A stretch of DNA of 64,000 nucleotides from an uncultured Pelagibacteraceae bacterium (GCA_902616245.1 CACMSB010000002.1:1-64000); one strand, 5' to 3'; positions 1-9,748 are shown, numbered from the stretch's first letter. Numbers and translations are program-made. The notes: generated by a model not told the origin, from the letters alone.

Positions 1-1
1 A

Positions 2-223
2 CATAAAAAAATTAAAACTAACGGAACAATTGATTTTATTTATGGTTCTAAATCTTTTTTAAATAATTCTATATTTAATCATAAACCAAAAGTCGGTGAT
101 CTGATTTTGTTTCCAAATAATTTAATGCATACCGCATATCCATTTAAAGCTGATGGTGAAAGAAGATCATTTTCTTTTAATATAGATATTGATAAAAAAT
201 TAACGCAATTGTTTCATGGCTGA
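2..223 (+). CDS. Putative 2OG-Fe(II) oxygenase, C-terminal fragment
   Basis: This is an open frame of 73 codons plus TGA that runs in from the left edge, so the start lies outside the window. The visible tail contains GDLILFPNNLMHTAYPF followed by ERRSFSFNIDID. This resembles the end of the double-stranded beta helix in the 2OG-Fe(II) oxygenase family often annotated as PF13759, where the His binds iron and the Arg binds the 2-oxoglutarate carboxylate. The upstream HxD pair is not in the window. The stop overlaps the next gene by eight bases, suggesting translational coupling. The family call rests on the short tail alone and the substrate cannot be inferred. Confidence 0.6.
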   Translation, partial: HKKIKTNGTIDFIYGSKSFLNNSIFNHKPKVGDLILFPNNLMHTAYPFKADGERRSFSFNIDIDKKLTQLFHG

Positions 224-590
224 TAAACAAAAAAATGTTTTAGACGAAGACTTGGAGTTATGTTCCAATGATCCTTTAACAGGATGGTATAGAGACGGAT
301 GTTGCAATACAGATGAAAATGATCATGGTGTGCACACTGTTTGTGCAAAAGTAAATACTGAATTTTTAGAATGGTGTAAAGAAGCAGGGAATGATTTAAT
401 TACACCTCATCCTGAGTTTGGTTTTCCGGGTTTAAAAGATGGAGATAGTTGGTGTGTGTGTGCAGGTTGGTATGCTAGAGCTTTAGAAGCGGGAAAAGGA
501 TGTCCTATTTATTTAAAAAAAACTCACAAAAACACTTTGAAACTTATTCCAATTGAAACTTTAAAAAAGTTTGCAATCGATTTATCTTAA
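216..590 (+). CDS. DUF2237 family protein
   Basis: This 124-residue soluble protein has the pattern of the uncharacterised DUF2237 family. It begins NVLDEDLELCSNDPLTGWYRDG, has many cysteines and aromatics (CCNTDENDHG, DSWCVCAGWYARA), and ends in LKKTHKNTLKLIP. Length is normal for the family. There is no signal peptide or membrane segment. The ATG lies inside the end of the upstream oxygenase gene (eight-base overlap). The gene converges tail to tail with the ETF-quinone oxidoreductase gene with no gap. The family has no established biochemical function that I know of, and the conserved Cys/His could suggest metal or redox chemistry. Confidence 0.8.
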   Translation: MADKQKNVLDEDLELCSNDPLTGWYRDGCCNTDENDHGVHTVCAKVNTEFLEWCKEAGNDLITPHPEFGFPGLKDGDSWCVCAGWYARALEAGKGCPIYLKKTHKNTLKLIPIETLKKFAIDLS

Positions 591-2210
591 TTACATATTT
601 CCGTATTTAGGTCCGCCTCCACCTTCTGGTGTTACCCAAGTAATATTTTGAGACGGCTCTTTAATATCACAAGTTTTACAATGTATGCAATTTTGAGCAT
701 TGATTACAAATTTTTGAACAGAATTTACTTCTTGAACTTCATAAACTCCTGCTGGACAATATCTCTGTGCAGGCTCATCAAATTTCTCTAAAGTATATTT
801 TATTGGCAAATCTGGATCTTTAAGTTTTAAATGTACTGGTTGATTATCATCATGAATTGTACCCGTTAAATAAACCGAACTAGTTTTATCAAAAGTAATA
901 ACATTATCAGGCTTAGGATAATCAATTTTTGGCATTTTATCTGCTGGTTTTAAAGCTTGATGATCAGCGTGTTTATGCTTTAGTGTGAAAGGAAGCTTTC
1001 CTCTAAATAAAATCTGGTCAATTCCAGTAAATAATATACCCAAAATTAATCCCCAAGAGAAACTTGGTTTTACATTTCTTGCCTCATGTAATTCTTTGTG
1101 AACCCAACTTTGTTTAAATTTTTGTTCATATGTAGATAAATTTAAATTTTTTGTAAGATGCTCATAAATTGTTTCAGCAGCGATCATTCCACTCTTCATT
1201 GCAGTATGAGACCCTTTTATTTTAGGCATATTTAATGTTCCTGCATCACATCCAACTAACAAAGCACCTGGCATAAACATCTGAGGTAAACTCTGTATAC
1301 CACCCTCAATTAAAGCTCTTGCGCCATAAGAAATTCTTTTTCCACCTTCAATTATTTTTTTTATATCTGGATGAGTTTTAAATCTTTGGAATTCATCAAA
1401 AGGTGAGAGATGAGGATTTTGGTAATCTAATCCAATTACGTAACCAAGAAAAACTTGTTTATTTTCCGCATGATACATAAAACTTCCACCGTAAGTATTA
1501 TTATCTAAAGGCCATCCAGCAGTATGCATTACTAAACCTTCGGTATGATTTTTTTCATCTATCTCCCAAATTTCTTTAAAACCAATTCCATATTGTTGAG
1601 GATTTTTACCTTTGTCCAACTCAAACTTCCGTATTAATTCTTTTCCTAAGTGACCTCTACATCCTTCTGCAAATACTGTAACTTTTGCATGCAATTCCAT
1701 TCCTGGTTCATAAGTATCTTTTTTATTTCCCTCTTTATCGATACCCATATCTTGTGTTGCAATACCTTTAACTGATCCATCTTCATTATATAAAACTTCA
1801 CTTGCTGGAAATCCTGGGAATATTTCAACTCCTAATCCCTCAGCCTGTTCTGCTAACCATCTACAAAGATTTGCAAGACTTATAATATAATTGTTATGAT
1901 TTTGTTGAACCTTAGGAAGTAACCAAGTTGGCCAACTTAATGATTTTTGTTTTCCTAAAAATAAAAATTTTTCTTTTGTAACTTTTGTTTTAATTGGAGC
2001 ATTTAACTCTTTCCAATTAGGTATCAATTCATCTAAAGCACGTGTTTCAAACACGTTCCCTGACAAAATATGTGCACCTATCTCAGATGCTTTTTCTAAA
2101 AGGCAGACATTAATATCTGGATTTAACTGCTTTAATTTTATTGCAGTTGAAAGTCCTGATGGTCCGCCACCTACGATAACAACATCGTATTCCATCACTT
2201 CTCTGGACAT
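591..2210 (-). CDS. Electron transfer flavoprotein-ubiquinone oxidoreductase
   Basis: ETF-QO of 539 residues accepts electrons from reduced ETF and passes them to ubiquinone at the inner membrane. The FAD-binding GGGPSG is at residues 14-19. The C-terminal [4Fe-4S] ligands are visible as C485 (RYCPAGVYEV) and C508, C511 and C514 (CIHCKTCDIK), and the protein ends PEGGGGPKYGNM as is typical of the family. A membrane-contact/quinone region lies between. It is the last gene of a minus-strand run DMGDH, etfB, etfA, ETF-QO, with 24 bases separating it from etfA. This arrangement supports electron disposal from dimethylglycine and sarcosine oxidation. A second Met at residue 6 is a possible alternative start. 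Confidence 0.95.
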   Translation of the reverse strand: MSREVMEYDVVIVGGGPSGLSTAIKLKQLNPDINVCLLEKASEIGAHILSGNVFETRALDELIPNWKELNAPIKTKVTKEKFLFLGKQKSLSWPTWLLPKVQQNHNNYIISLANLCRWLAEQAEGLGVEIFPGFPASEVLYNEDGSVKGIATQDMGIDKEGNKKDTYEPGMELHAKVTVFAEGCRGHLGKELIRKFELDKGKNPQQYGIGFKEIWEIDEKNHTEGLVMHTAGWPLDNNTYGGSFMYHAENKQVFLGYVIGLDYQNPHLSPFDEFQRFKTHPDIKKIIEGGKRISYGARALIEGGIQSLPQMFMPGALLVGCDAGTLNMPKIKGSHTAMKSGMIAAETIYEHLTKNLNLSTYEQKFKQSWVHKELHEARNVKPSFSWGLILGILFTGIDQILFRGKLPFTLKHKHADHQALKPADKMPKIDYPKPDNVITFDKTSSVYLTGTIHDDNQPVHLKLKDPDLPIKYTLEKFDEPAQRYCPAGVYEVQEVNSVQKFVINAQNCIHCKTCDIKEPSQNITWVTPEGGGGPKYGNM

Positions 2211-2234
2211 AATGATAATTTCTTACAGTATTTG

Positions 2235-3188
2235 CTATTTTTGTATAGTGTTTAATTTGTTCAATTCTGACAAAAACTGAGGAAGCGCCTCAAAAAGATC
2301 TGCTTCTAATCCGTAATCTGCGACACTAAAAATTGGAGCTTCACCGTCTTTGTTTATAGCTACAATAACTTTACTTTCTTTCATTCCTGCCAAGTGCTGT
2401 ATTGCACCTGAAATTCCAACTGCAATATATAAATCTGGGACTACTACTTTACCCGTTTGTCCTACTTGATGATCATTCGTAATATAACCTGCATCAACTG
2501 CTGCTCTTGATGCTCCAATTGCTGCATTAAGTTTGTCTGCAATATCGCTAATTAATTTGAAATTTTCGCCATTTTGCATTCCTCTGCCACCAGAAATAAC
2601 TATTCTAGCTGTTCCAAGCTCTGGTCTGTCTGACTTAACTTCTTCTTTCTTTAGAAATTTAGTTGATGAACTAGCTTCTGCTGGATCAGATTTTGTAATT
2701 TTAGCAGATCCACCACTCTTATCAGCAGGGTCAAACGACGTCGGTCTAATAGTAACACATTTTTTTTTGTCATTACTTTTGACCGTAGCAAAAGCATTTC
2801 CTGCATAAATTGGTCTTAAAAAAGTATCCTCAGAAATAACTTTAATTATATCGCTCACTTGCGAAGTATCTAGTAATGCCGCAATTCTTGGCATTAAATT
2901 TTTACCAAATGTATTTGCTGAGCTTACAATATGTGAATAACTTTCTGCATGCTTAATTATTGCTGCTGTATAATTTTCAGCAATGTAGTTTTCATAAATT
3001 TCATTATCTACGTGAATAATTTTTTTTACATTTGGAACTTCAGATAAAGATTTTGCAACATCATCAGCTTGATGACCTAAAACCAAAACATGAAGATCCT
3101 CATTTATTTGAGAAGCAGCAGTTATTGCATTATAGGTAAATGGTCTAACCTCTTTATTATTATGTTCTGCAATTAATAATACTGACAT
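2235..3188 (-). CDS. etfA: Electron transfer flavoprotein alpha subunit
   Basis: EtfA (317 residues) carries the FAD of the ETF heterodimer. The C-terminal FAD domain has the signature [20 protein letters not shown] followed by [16 protein letters not shown] and SGGRGMQN are also characteristic of the family. Length is typical. The gene directly follows etfB with no gap and precedes the ETF-quinone oxidoreductase. EtfA and EtfB would take electrons one at a time from flavoprotein dehydrogenases; the adjacent dimethylglycine-dehydrogenase-type protein is the obvious partner. A lysine- and serine-rich linker ([15 protein letters not shown]) separates the N-terminal domain from the FAD domain. 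Confidence 0.95.
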   Translation of the reverse strand: MSVLLIAEHNNKEVRPFTYNAITAASQINEDLHVLVLGHQADDVAKSLSEVPNVKKIIHVDNEIYENYIAENYTAAIIKHAESYSHIVSSANTFGKNLMPRIAALLDTSQVSDIIKVISEDTFLRPIYAGNAFATVKSNDKKKCVTIRPTSFDPADKSGGSAKITKSDPAEASSSTKFLKKEEVKSDRPELGTARIVISGGRGMQNGENFKLISDIADKLNAAIGASRAAVDAGYITNDHQVGQTGKVVVPDLYIAVGISGAIQHLAGMKESKVIVAINKDGEAPIFSVADYGLEADLFEALPQFLSELNKLNTIQK

Positions 3189-3938
3189 TTAAATTACCTT
3201 AGCCTCATTTTTTAATTTTTGCACTAATTCTTCTACACTAGCGACTTTTATTCCAGCTTTTCTTTTTGGTGGTTCTTCAACTTTAATTTGTTCGATTCTA
3301 GGATTAATATCAACTCCTAAATCTGAAGCATTTAACTGTTCTATTGGTTTTTTCTTAGCTTTCATAATATTTGGAAGCGAAGCATATCTTGGTTCATTTA
3401 ATCTTAAATCACATGTAACAATAGCTGGAACATTGACTTCAATAGTTTCTAAGCCTTCATCAATTTCACGAGTTACTTCTAATGCATTATCTTTAACTTC
3501 AATTTTCGATGCAAAAGTTGCTTGAGGCCAATTTAATAAAGCTGCAAGCATCTGACCCGTTTGATTACAGTCATCATCAATTGCTTGTTTTCCCATAAAC
3601 ACCAAGTCAGGATTTTCTTTTTCTACAATTTTTTTCAAAATTTTTGAAACTGCTAATGGTTCAATCACATTATCAACTTTGACATGTATTCCTCTATCCG
3701 CTCCAACTGCTAATGCTTTTCTAACTGTTTCTTGAGCTTTTTCTTCACCGATTGTAATTGCAACTATTTCTTTAGCTTTGCCAGCCTCTTTAATTTTTAC
3801 TGCTTCTTCTATTGCATTGTCATCTGGTGGATTTGTTGACATTTTAACGTTGTCAGTAACAACACCAGAACCATCTTCTTTGACTCTTATTTGAACGTTG
3901 TAATCAATAACTCTTTTAACTGCGACTAATATTTTCAT
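3189..3938 (-). CDS. etfB: Electron transfer flavoprotein beta subunit
   Basis: EtfB (249 residues) is the AMP-binding partner of EtfA. Family hallmarks are [19 protein letters not shown] near the N-terminus, [21 protein letters not shown] in the middle, and the recognition-loop region [20 protein letters not shown] that contacts partner dehydrogenases. The ATG overlaps the stop of the upstream dehydrogenase gene by one base (TAATG), indicating coupled translation. The direct coupling of an ETF subunit to a single dehydrogenase gene argues that this ETF is dedicated at least in part to dimethylglycine/sarcosine oxidation. Confidence 0.95.
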   Translation of the reverse strand: MKILVAVKRVIDYNVQIRVKEDGSGVVTDNVKMSTNPPDDNAIEEAVKIKEAGKAKEIVAITIGEEKAQETVRKALAVGADRGIHVKVDNVIEPLAVSKILKKIVEKENPDLVFMGKQAIDDDCNQTGQMLAALLNWPQATFASKIEVKDNALEVTREIDEGLETIEVNVPAIVTCDLRLNEPRYASLPNIMKAKKKPIEQLNASDLGVDINPRIEQIKVEEPPKRKAGIKVASVEELVQKLKNEAKVI

Positions 3939-6370
3939 TAAGCTCTTAATAAATTGTTTTCTGGATCGTAAGGACTTTCATCTAAAATTGTAGCATCATA
4001 TTTCTCACCTAGTATTTCAATTTTAAGTTTTTGTCCAACATTTGCTAATTCTGGTTTAACCATTCCTAATGCTAATGATTTTCCAATTCTAAAACCAAAA
4101 TCTCCTCCTGTAGCTCTTCCTATAACACTTCCATTTTCATAAATGGGATTGTTGCCTAATACATCTGCATCTTTTGGATTGTGAACCTCCAAGGTAACAA
4201 GTTTGTTATCAAAACCTTTTTCTCTCCACTTGTTCAATGCTTCAAGTCCAATAAAACTTCCTTTATTAGGGTGTATAAATCGATCAAGGCCACTTTCATA
4301 AGGTGAGTATTCTATTGATAATTCTGTTCCAACTAATTTATATGATTTTTCTACTCTCAAACTATTCATAGCTCTAATACCATATGGCTTTAGTCCAAGA
4401 TCTTGTCCTGCTTCCATAAGTTTATCAAAAATGTGATTTTGATATTCAATTGGATGATGAAGTTCCCATCCTAATTCACCAACAAAATTAACTCTCATAG
4501 CATTTACTGATGCGTACCCTACATCAACCATTTTTGCACTTAGCCATTTAAAGTTTTCATTTGAAAAATCATCTTTTGAAACTCTTTGCATTAACTCTCT
4601 TGCTTTTGGACCTGAAACAACCAAAACACCATTACTATTAGTTAAATTTTCAAACTGCACTGAACCATCTGAAGGCATCCATTTTAAAATCCAATCATGA
4701 TCTAATCTTTGGAAAGCTCCTGCTGATACTAGATAAAAGCTATCATGTGACTCTCTCATAATAGTAAATTCAGAATGAACTCCGCCTTTAGTGTTTAAAG
4801 CGTGACATAAATTAATTCTTCCAACTTTTTTTGGTAATTTGTTTGCAACTAAATTATCTAAAAATTCTTCAGCACCAGGTCCTTTAATTCTACATTTTGC
4901 AAATGCAGTCATATCCAAAAGACCAACATTTTCTTTTACATTTTTGCATTCTTTTTCCATTGCATTGAACCATTTAGATCTTCTAAATGACCAATCGTCT
5001 TTTTGCTCCATTCCATCAGTTGCAAAAAAATTAGGTCTTTCCCATCCAAATTTTTGACCAAACACTGCTCCTAAATTTTTCATTCTGTCATAACATGGTG
5101 CTGTTCTTAATGGTCTTGCCGCTGGTCTTTCTTCATCAGGAAAGTGAGTTATGAAAACGTGACTGTAGGCTTCTTCATTTTTAGCTTTTAAATATGATTT
5201 AGAGCAATAATCTCCATACCTCCTTGGTTCAACACCAAGCATATCAATAGTTGGTTCACCATCTACTATCCATTCAGCAAGTTGCCATCCTGCTCCACCT
5301 GCTGCTGTGATACCAAAACTATGACCTTCATTTATCCAAAAATTTTTCAATCCCCAAGCTGGACCAACAATTGGGTTACCATCTGGAGTATAACAAATTG
5401 CACCATTATAAACTTTCTTAACTCCTACTTCTCCAAATGCAGGTACTCTGTGTATTGCGCCTTCAATATGAGGAGCCAATCTATCTAAATCTTCTTGAAA
5501 TAATTCATATTCAGAATCTTTTGATGGTCCATCTACATAACAAGCTGGTGCACCATCTTCATATGGTCCTAAAATTAATCCACCTGCCTCTTCTCTCATA
5601 TACCATCTACTATCACTATCCCTTAAAACTCCCATCTCTGGTAATCCACCTTTTTTTCTTTTTTGAATTTCTGGATGGGGTTCAGTAACAATGTATTGAT
5701 GTTCTACTGGAATAACTGGAATATCCAATCCAACCATCTTTCCAGTTTGTCTTGCAAAATTTCCTGAACAAGAAATAATATGTTCACATTCTATGGACCC
5801 TTTATCTGTTTCAACAACCCAACCATCTTTAGTTTGTTTCATTCCAACAACATTTGTATTTCTATAAATTTCTGCTCCTCTATTTCTTGCACCTGTTGCA
5901 AGTGCTTGAGTTAAATCTGCTGGTTGAATATATCCATCTTCAGGGTGTTGTATTGCACCAACTAAATCTGATGTATTACATAATGGCCATATTTCCTTAA
6001 CTTGATCTGGAGTTAAAAATTTTACATCAACACCTATTGTTTGAGCAACACCAGCGTATTGAAAATATTCATCCATTCTATCTTTAGTGCTTGCTAATCT
6101 AATATTAGATACAACGCTGAAACCTACATTCTTGCCTGTCTCTTCTTCTAAAGTTTTATACAAATTGACAGCATACTTATGAAGTTGTCCCACAGAATAA
6201 CTCATATTAAATAGTGGTAATAAGCCAGCTGCATGCCAAGTTGAGCCTGAGGTTAGTTCTTTTCTTTCAATTAAAACAACATCTGACCAACCTTTTTTTG
6301 CTAAGTGATAGAGTGCGCTAACCCCTACTACTCCACCACCAACTACAACAACTTTTGCTTTGGATTTCAT
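3938..6370 (-). CDS. Dimethylglycine/sarcosine dehydrogenase-type flavoprotein (FAD + GcvT fold)
   Basis: This 810-residue two-part protein oxidatively removes an N-methyl group and hands the carbon to tetrahydrofolate. The N-terminal FAD oxidoreductase begins [20 protein letters not shown], and GSTWHAAGL (His46) matches the covalent-flavin histidine context of the DMGDH/SARDH family. From about residue 430 there is a GcvT-like folate domain (for example [32 protein letters not shown] and [15 protein letters not shown]). Length fits mitochondrial-type DMGDH/SARDH, which uses ETF rather than oxygen. Translational coupling to etfB supports this. Sequence alone does not separate dimethylglycine from sarcosine as substrate. 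Because SoxBDAG is also encoded in the window, dimethylglycine is favoured. Confidence 0.88.
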   Translation of the reverse strand: MKSKAKVVVVGGGVVGVSALYHLAKKGWSDVVLIERKELTSGSTWHAAGLLPLFNMSYSVGQLHKYAVNLYKTLEEETGKNVGFSVVSNIRLASTKDRMDEYFQYAGVAQTIGVDVKFLTPDQVKEIWPLCNTSDLVGAIQHPEDGYIQPADLTQALATGARNRGAEIYRNTNVVGMKQTKDGWVVETDKGSIECEHIISCSGNFARQTGKMVGLDIPVIPVEHQYIVTEPHPEIQKRKKGGLPEMGVLRDSDSRWYMREEAGGLILGPYEDGAPACYVDGPSKDSEYELFQEDLDRLAPHIEGAIHRVPAFGEVGVKKVYNGAICYTPDGNPIVGPAWGLKNFWINEGHSFGITAAGGAGWQLAEWIVDGEPTIDMLGVEPRRYGDYCSKSYLKAKNEEAYSHVFITHFPDEERPAARPLRTAPCYDRMKNLGAVFGQKFGWERPNFFATDGMEQKDDWSFRRSKWFNAMEKECKNVKENVGLLDMTAFAKCRIKGPGAEEFLDNLVANKLPKKVGRINLCHALNTKGGVHSEFTIMRESHDSFYLVSAGAFQRLDHDWILKWMPSDGSVQFENLTNSNGVLVVSGPKARELMQRVSKDDFSNENFKWLSAKMVDVGYASVNAMRVNFVGELGWELHHPIEYQNHIFDKLMEAGQDLGLKPYGIRAMNSLRVEKSYKLVGTELSIEYSPYESGLDRFIHPNKGSFIGLEALNKWREKGFDNKLVTLEVHNPKDADVLGNNPIYENGSVIGRATGGDFGFRIGKSLALGMVKPELANVGQKLKIEILGEKYDATILDESPYDPENNLLRA

Positions 6371-6416
6371 TATCAGATTCCTACTAAATTTTAATTACTA
6401 ACGAAACAAAATTCTA

Positions 6417-6620
6417 TTATTCATCATCTGCGTCACGCCAGCCCATTCTGAACATTAAATAAGCGGCAACTATAACGGAAATTGTACCTACTACCATGCC
6501 AATATTAATCCCAACTTCACTTCCCCAAAAATACCATCCAAGTTGAGTGGATGAAATTGTTGGAAAGCATAATATAAACATTAGAATTGCGTACCTAATA
6601 TACATTGGAGGCTTTTTCAT
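6417..6620 (-). CDS. Small two-helix membrane protein
   Basis: This 67-residue protein starts MKKPPMYIRYAILMFILCF and has two predicted membrane segments (about residues 9-27 and 35-57) and an acidic end (GWRDADDE). I chose this start rather than an upstream in-frame Met because the ATG overlaps the stop of the preceding DUF4864 gene in a TAATG junction. The two are therefore translated in tandem. It precedes the DMGDH/ETF genes by 46 bases on the same strand. No family is recognised. It could be a membrane partner of the DUF4864 protein. Confidence 0.6.
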   Translation of the reverse strand: MKKPPMYIRYAILMFILCFPTISSTQLGWYFWGSEVGINIGMVVGTISVIVAAYLMFRMGWRDADDE

Positions 6621-7081
6621 TATATTGATGATCCCATTGGTATTGGTTGTGAAACTGCTGTTGTTAGCCAGCAATCTAAAAGATTGCCTTCTTTATTATT
6701 CTTTTCAACTTTCCATTTAAATTTAAAATATTGTTTGTCCTTATCCAAGACAACAACTTCATAAGTTGCCATTGTACTTGATTTGTAAATTTCAGTTACT
6801 GTATTTTCTTTGTGATCAATCAGCATCGAGTATGAAGCTCCTTTTAACATTCTTTTAAATCTATCTAATGGACCTGTCATCCTTTGATTATTTGGATGTG
6901 CAAATTCCCATGTTTGCTCAATCCCTCTATCTTTATATGGACTGTCATTTTTCATTAACGCCTTTAATTGAATTAAAACAACTTGTTTTGGATCTATATT
7001 CACACTTGGTTTTAAAACATCAGCAAATGAAGAATTAAAATAAAAAAATATAATTAAAAAAAATAAAATTTTGAATTTCAT
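6620..7081 (-). CDS. DUF4864-like secreted protein
   Basis: The protein is 153 residues. The N-terminus MKFKILFFLIIFFYFNSSFA is a clear signal peptide with likely cleavage after SSFA, so the mature protein should be periplasmic. The rest (VLIQLKALMKNDSPYKDRGIEQTWEFAHP..NQRMTGPLDRFKRML) resembles DUF4864, a small alpha+beta domain of unknown role related in fold to SnoaL/NTF2-type proteins. The gene is coupled (TAATG) to a two-helix membrane protein. Its stop-proximal region contains a single cysteine. The family call is moderately confident and no function is inferred. Confidence 0.6.
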   Translation of the reverse strand: MKFKILFFLIIFFYFNSSFADVLKPSVNIDPKQVVLIQLKALMKNDSPYKDRGIEQTWEFAHPNNQRMTGPLDRFKRMLKGASYSMLIDHKENTVTEIYKSSTMATYEVVVLDKDKQYFKFKWKVEKNNKEGNLLDCWLTTAVSQPIPMGSSI

Positions 7082-7147
7082 ATTATAAATTTATCTTAAA
7101 TTTAAAATGAAATAAAAGGTCTTAATATCACACTTAATAATTTGATA

Positions 7148-7573
7148 TTATATAGTTTTGAACAATCTATCGTATTCGTTTTTAATACATTTATTAGAGA
7201 TATAATAAATTTTATTTTGAGAGACTAATTTAGCTGCATTTTCGTTGTGAATTCCTAATTGCAACCATAATACATTTGCACCAATTTCTATTGTTTGTTT
7301 TGCTATTTCCTCAGCCTCCTCACTAGGTCTAAAAACATTAACAATTCCAACATGATCTTTAATATCCGTTAGTTTTTTATAAACTGGTTCACCATGTATA
7401 ATTTTATTATCTGTTACTGGATTAACAGGAAAAATTTTGTAACCTGTATTTCTTAAATATTTCATTATTATATTGGAAGTTTTTTTTGAGTCTGGGCTTG
7501 CTCCAACAATTGCTATCGTCCTATAACTTAAATATAATTCTTTTATTTTTTCATCTAAAAGTGTTGTATCCAT
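7148..7573 (-). CDS. CoA-binding-domain protein (YccU-like), copy 2
   Basis: This 141-residue protein has the CoA-binding Rossmann fold of the COG1832/YccU family. It shows IAIVGASPDSKKTSNIIMKYL and YKIFPVNPVTDNKIIHGEPVY, then VNVFRPSEEAEEIAKQTIEI and LWLQLGI. It is a diverged paralogue of the gene immediately upstream (eight-base gap), not an assembly duplicate, because the two proteins differ along their whole length. It lacks the catalytic domains of succinyl-CoA synthetase. The family is known for binding CoA and may act in CoA redox sensing or protein CoAlation; that is not settled. It is last in the SBP56/ferredoxin run. Confidence 0.8.
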   Translation of the reverse strand: MDTTLLDEKIKELYLSYRTIAIVGASPDSKKTSNIIMKYLRNTGYKIFPVNPVTDNKIIHGEPVYKKLTDIKDHVGIVNVFRPSEEAEEIAKQTIEIGANVLWLQLGIHNENAAKLVSQNKIYYISNKCIKNEYDRLFKTI

Positions 7574-7581
7574 AATTTGTT

Positions 7582-8031
7582 TTAAATTTTAAGATCTAGT
7601 CGCGGTTTCCAAAATGGTCTGAAGAGTTCAATTTTTGGACATCTATTCATAACTACTTTTAAACCTGCATCTTCAGCAATTTTTGCTGCATCATGATTAA
7701 TTACACCTATTTGTCCCCATAATACTTTTGCTCCAATTGATATTGCCTCTTCAGCAATTCCATAAAGATCCTCGGATTTTCTAAATACTTCAACCATATC
7801 AACAGGTCTATCGATAGCCGATAAATTTGGATAAACTTTTAAATTTCTAATTTCCTTTATACCTGGTTTAGGATTTACAGGTATCATGTCATAACCAGTT
7901 TCGTGCAAAACTCTTAATACACCATAGCTAAATTTGGTTTTGTCTGGGCTAGCACCAACCATAGCAATTGTCTTAACTGAGCTCAAAATATCTTTTAAAT
8001 ATTCAGCGCTATAAGGTTCATTGTGGTTCAT
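7582..8031 (-). CDS. CoA-binding-domain protein (YccU-like), copy 1
   Basis: This protein of 149 residues has the same fold as the following gene. Visible motifs are VKTIAMVGASPDKTKFSYGV, YDMIPVNPKPGIKEI, VDMVEVFRKSEDLYGIAEEA and VLWGQIGVINHDAAKIAEDAG, with a C-terminal VMNRCPKIE. The CxxxE context near the C-terminus is common in bacterial YccU proteins. It sits two bases after the ferredoxin gene, so it is almost certainly co-transcribed with the SBP56-type methanethiol oxidase. A role handling a CoA thioester or low-molecular-weight thiol in sulfur metabolism is plausible but is inference from context. Confidence 0.82.
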   Translation of the reverse strand: MNHNEPYSAEYLKDILSSVKTIAMVGASPDKTKFSYGVLRVLHETGYDMIPVNPKPGIKEIRNLKVYPNLSAIDRPVDMVEVFRKSEDLYGIAEEAISIGAKVLWGQIGVINHDAAKIAEDAGLKVVMNRCPKIELFRPFWKPRLDLKI

Positions 8032-8033
8032 CT

Positions 8034-8399
8034 TTATTTTTTTTCTTCCTTTTTACTCGCGATATCTGCTTTTAATTCATGAGGTTCTAAAGGGTCTGTG
8101 AAAGGATTTCGATACAATTTATCATGACTTTCAACTCCTATCTCAATTGTGCAATCTGTTTTTGCTTTAGCAACACATAAAATAATATATCCATCATTTA
8201 TTTGTCTGTTATTTAAAGCAACTTGAGAACGTTGATCCACTTCTCCATTAATTAGTTTAGCTGCACATGTAATACATCCTCCGTATTGACATCCATATGG
8301 AAGATCGACACCTTGATCTCTTAATTCGTTTAATAAAGGTTTTTTTCCACTGACTTCAAATGCACTGTTATTTCTGTTTGAAATTGTAATCTTTGTCAT
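8034..8399 (-). CDS. [2Fe-2S] ferredoxin
   Basis: This is a 121-residue plant-type ferredoxin. The cluster ligands appear as CQYGGCITC (C-x4-C-x2-C) with the fourth cysteine in YIILCVAKAK. The start at MTKITISNRN is preferred over an in-frame Met seven codons upstream, because its ATG overlaps the SBP56 stop in an ATGA junction. It has a charged tail (ELKADIASKKEEKK). The coupling means it is made together with the methanethiol-oxidase-like protein. It may carry electrons for that enzyme's maturation or for the Rieske oxygenase encoded 3 kb away on the same strand, which has no reductase of its own nearby. Confidence 0.88.
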   Translation of the reverse strand: MTKITISNRNNSAFEVSGKKPLLNELRDQGVDLPYGCQYGGCITCAAKLINGEVDQRSQVALNNRQINDGYIILCVAKAKTDCTIEIGVESHDKLYRNPFTDPLEPHELKADIASKKEEKK

Positions 8400-9748
8400 A
8401 GCCAGATGTCGCTTGTGCAATCTCCACCTGGATATCTACTTTCATGGCACCTACTAGGTCCATTTGGTTCTTTACCAAAATCAATAATAAAATCTTTATT
8501 AATTTTCATCCCACCATTTTCAACATCGCAATCAATCATAATCATTGCTCCACCCTGTTTTCTAATTTCAGGATAAAATTGATTATCCCAAGTAGAAAAT
8601 AATGATGTTGTTACATACATCCTTTTACCATCTAAAGATAATTGATACATTTGAGGTCCACCAGCAATTTTAACACCATTTACTTCTGGAGCCTTTCCTA
8701 ACAATCCACCCATCCAAACTTGGCCTGTTAATTTTGGTTTGTGTGGATCTGAAATATCGTATTGTCTCATATCTCCATGAAGCCAATTATTTATATAGAG
8801 ATATTTATCATCCATTGAAACTAATATCGCTGACATAACTCCAGGTACAGGGATTGGCCAATCAGGATGCGGTTCATTTTCAACATCAATTATTTTTTCC
8901 CATTCCCATTTTCCCTCTTTTGATTTCCAAAAATGAATTACATTTGCACTTAGTGCTGCACCACAAAATCCATGACTACTGTCAGGATTATGCATAAATT
9001 TAACTTCTAATGGTATTAAACCATCTTCACCTAAATACATTGTTTGAACTGGTTCCCTTTTTTTAAAATCCCAAACATGAAGTCGTCTACCATATTTCAA
9101 ATGTCCAACTTCCTCTAAATCAAATCCAGGCATGAAAGTATTTGGAGCAGCCCATTCAGAACTAACCATCACATTATGTCTTGGCTGGTACCAGAAGTCA
9201 TAACTAAAAGGTATGTCTCCCATTGAATTTTCCCATCTACCTACAATTTCAAAATCTTTATTTAAATGTAAATATCCTCCTGGAGCTTCTCCGCGAGCGT
9301 CTCCAAGAAAAGAAATGATAATTTCAGAACCTAGGCAATGAACTGTATGTGGTCCTGATAAATTAGTTTTTTTTTTTATTTCAGATCCATCTACTACTTT
9401 ATGTATTTTTGGAGCTCTAGGATCAAATGCAGTATCAACAACATAGATGTTATTAGATCTAACACCTGGAACTAATAAATATTTTCTGCTCATGTTTGAG
9501 TCACCATGACAAGAAGAACATGCATTCCATCCCATGTGATGCAATTCATCACCAATACCTGGCATTTCAAGTCTATGAATTACTTTAGAATATGTAGGGC
9601 TTTGCGGATCAACATCGACAGTTGCTAAATAGTCTGGTTTTTGTATTCCCGTCCCTGTGTAAATAGCTATTGTATATAAAAGCTTTTCTTTTGGTGCTTT
9701 TATTGCTTCTGCAGGACTAGCATATCCAGGGCCACAGCATCCATCCAT
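8396..9748 (-). CDS. Selenium-binding protein 56 family, probable methanethiol oxidase
   Basis: SBP56 homologue of 450 residues. Bacterial members (MtoX) convert methanethiol to formaldehyde, hydrogen sulfide and hydrogen peroxide. Family marks are MDGCCGPGYASPAEAI at the N-terminus, WNACSSCHGD near residue 75, and repeated beta-propeller segments such as VHVWDF-like LHVWDFKKREP and HNPDSSHGFCGAALSA. Copper-coordinating histidines are expected in MtoX; many His are present but I cannot assign them. No signal peptide is seen, unlike the periplasmic Hyphomicrobium enzyme. A good ribosome-binding site (AAAGGAG) precedes the ATG. Methanethiol would arise from DMSP demethylation, which is known for SAR11. 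Confidence 0.85.
   Translation of the reverse strand: MDGCCGPGYASPAEAIKAPKEKLLYTIAIYTGTGIQKPDYLATVDVDPQSPTYSKVIHRLEMPGIGDELHHMGWNACSSCHGDSNMSRKYLLVPGVRSNNIYVVDTAFDPRAPKIHKVVDGSEIKKKTNLSGPHTVHCLGSEIIISFLGDARGEAPGGYLHLNKDFEIVGRWENSMGDIPFSYDFWYQPRHNVMVSSEWAAPNTFMPGFDLEEVGHLKYGRRLHVWDFKKREPVQTMYLGEDGLIPLEVKFMHNPDSSHGFCGAALSANVIHFWKSKEGKWEWEKIIDVENEPHPDWPIPVPGVMSAILVSMDDKYLYINNWLHGDMRQYDISDPHKPKLTGQVWMGGLLGKAPEVNGVKIAGGPQMYQLSLDGKRMYVTTSLFSTWDNQFYPEIRKQGGAMIMIDCDVENGGMKINKDFIIDFGKEPNGPSRCHESRYPGGDCTSDIWL

Noticed and set aside
1646..1828. Short open frame on the minus strand inside the ETF-quinone oxidoreductase gene
   Set aside because: It is an out-of-frame shadow within a well-supported gene, with low-complexity Lys/Gln-rich composition and no start signal. 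The many similar frames elsewhere were dropped for the same reason.
7148..8031. Recent tandem duplication or assembly artefact of the CoA-binding gene
   Set aside because: The two proteins differ substantially along their length and each has its own start and stop, so they are old paralogues.
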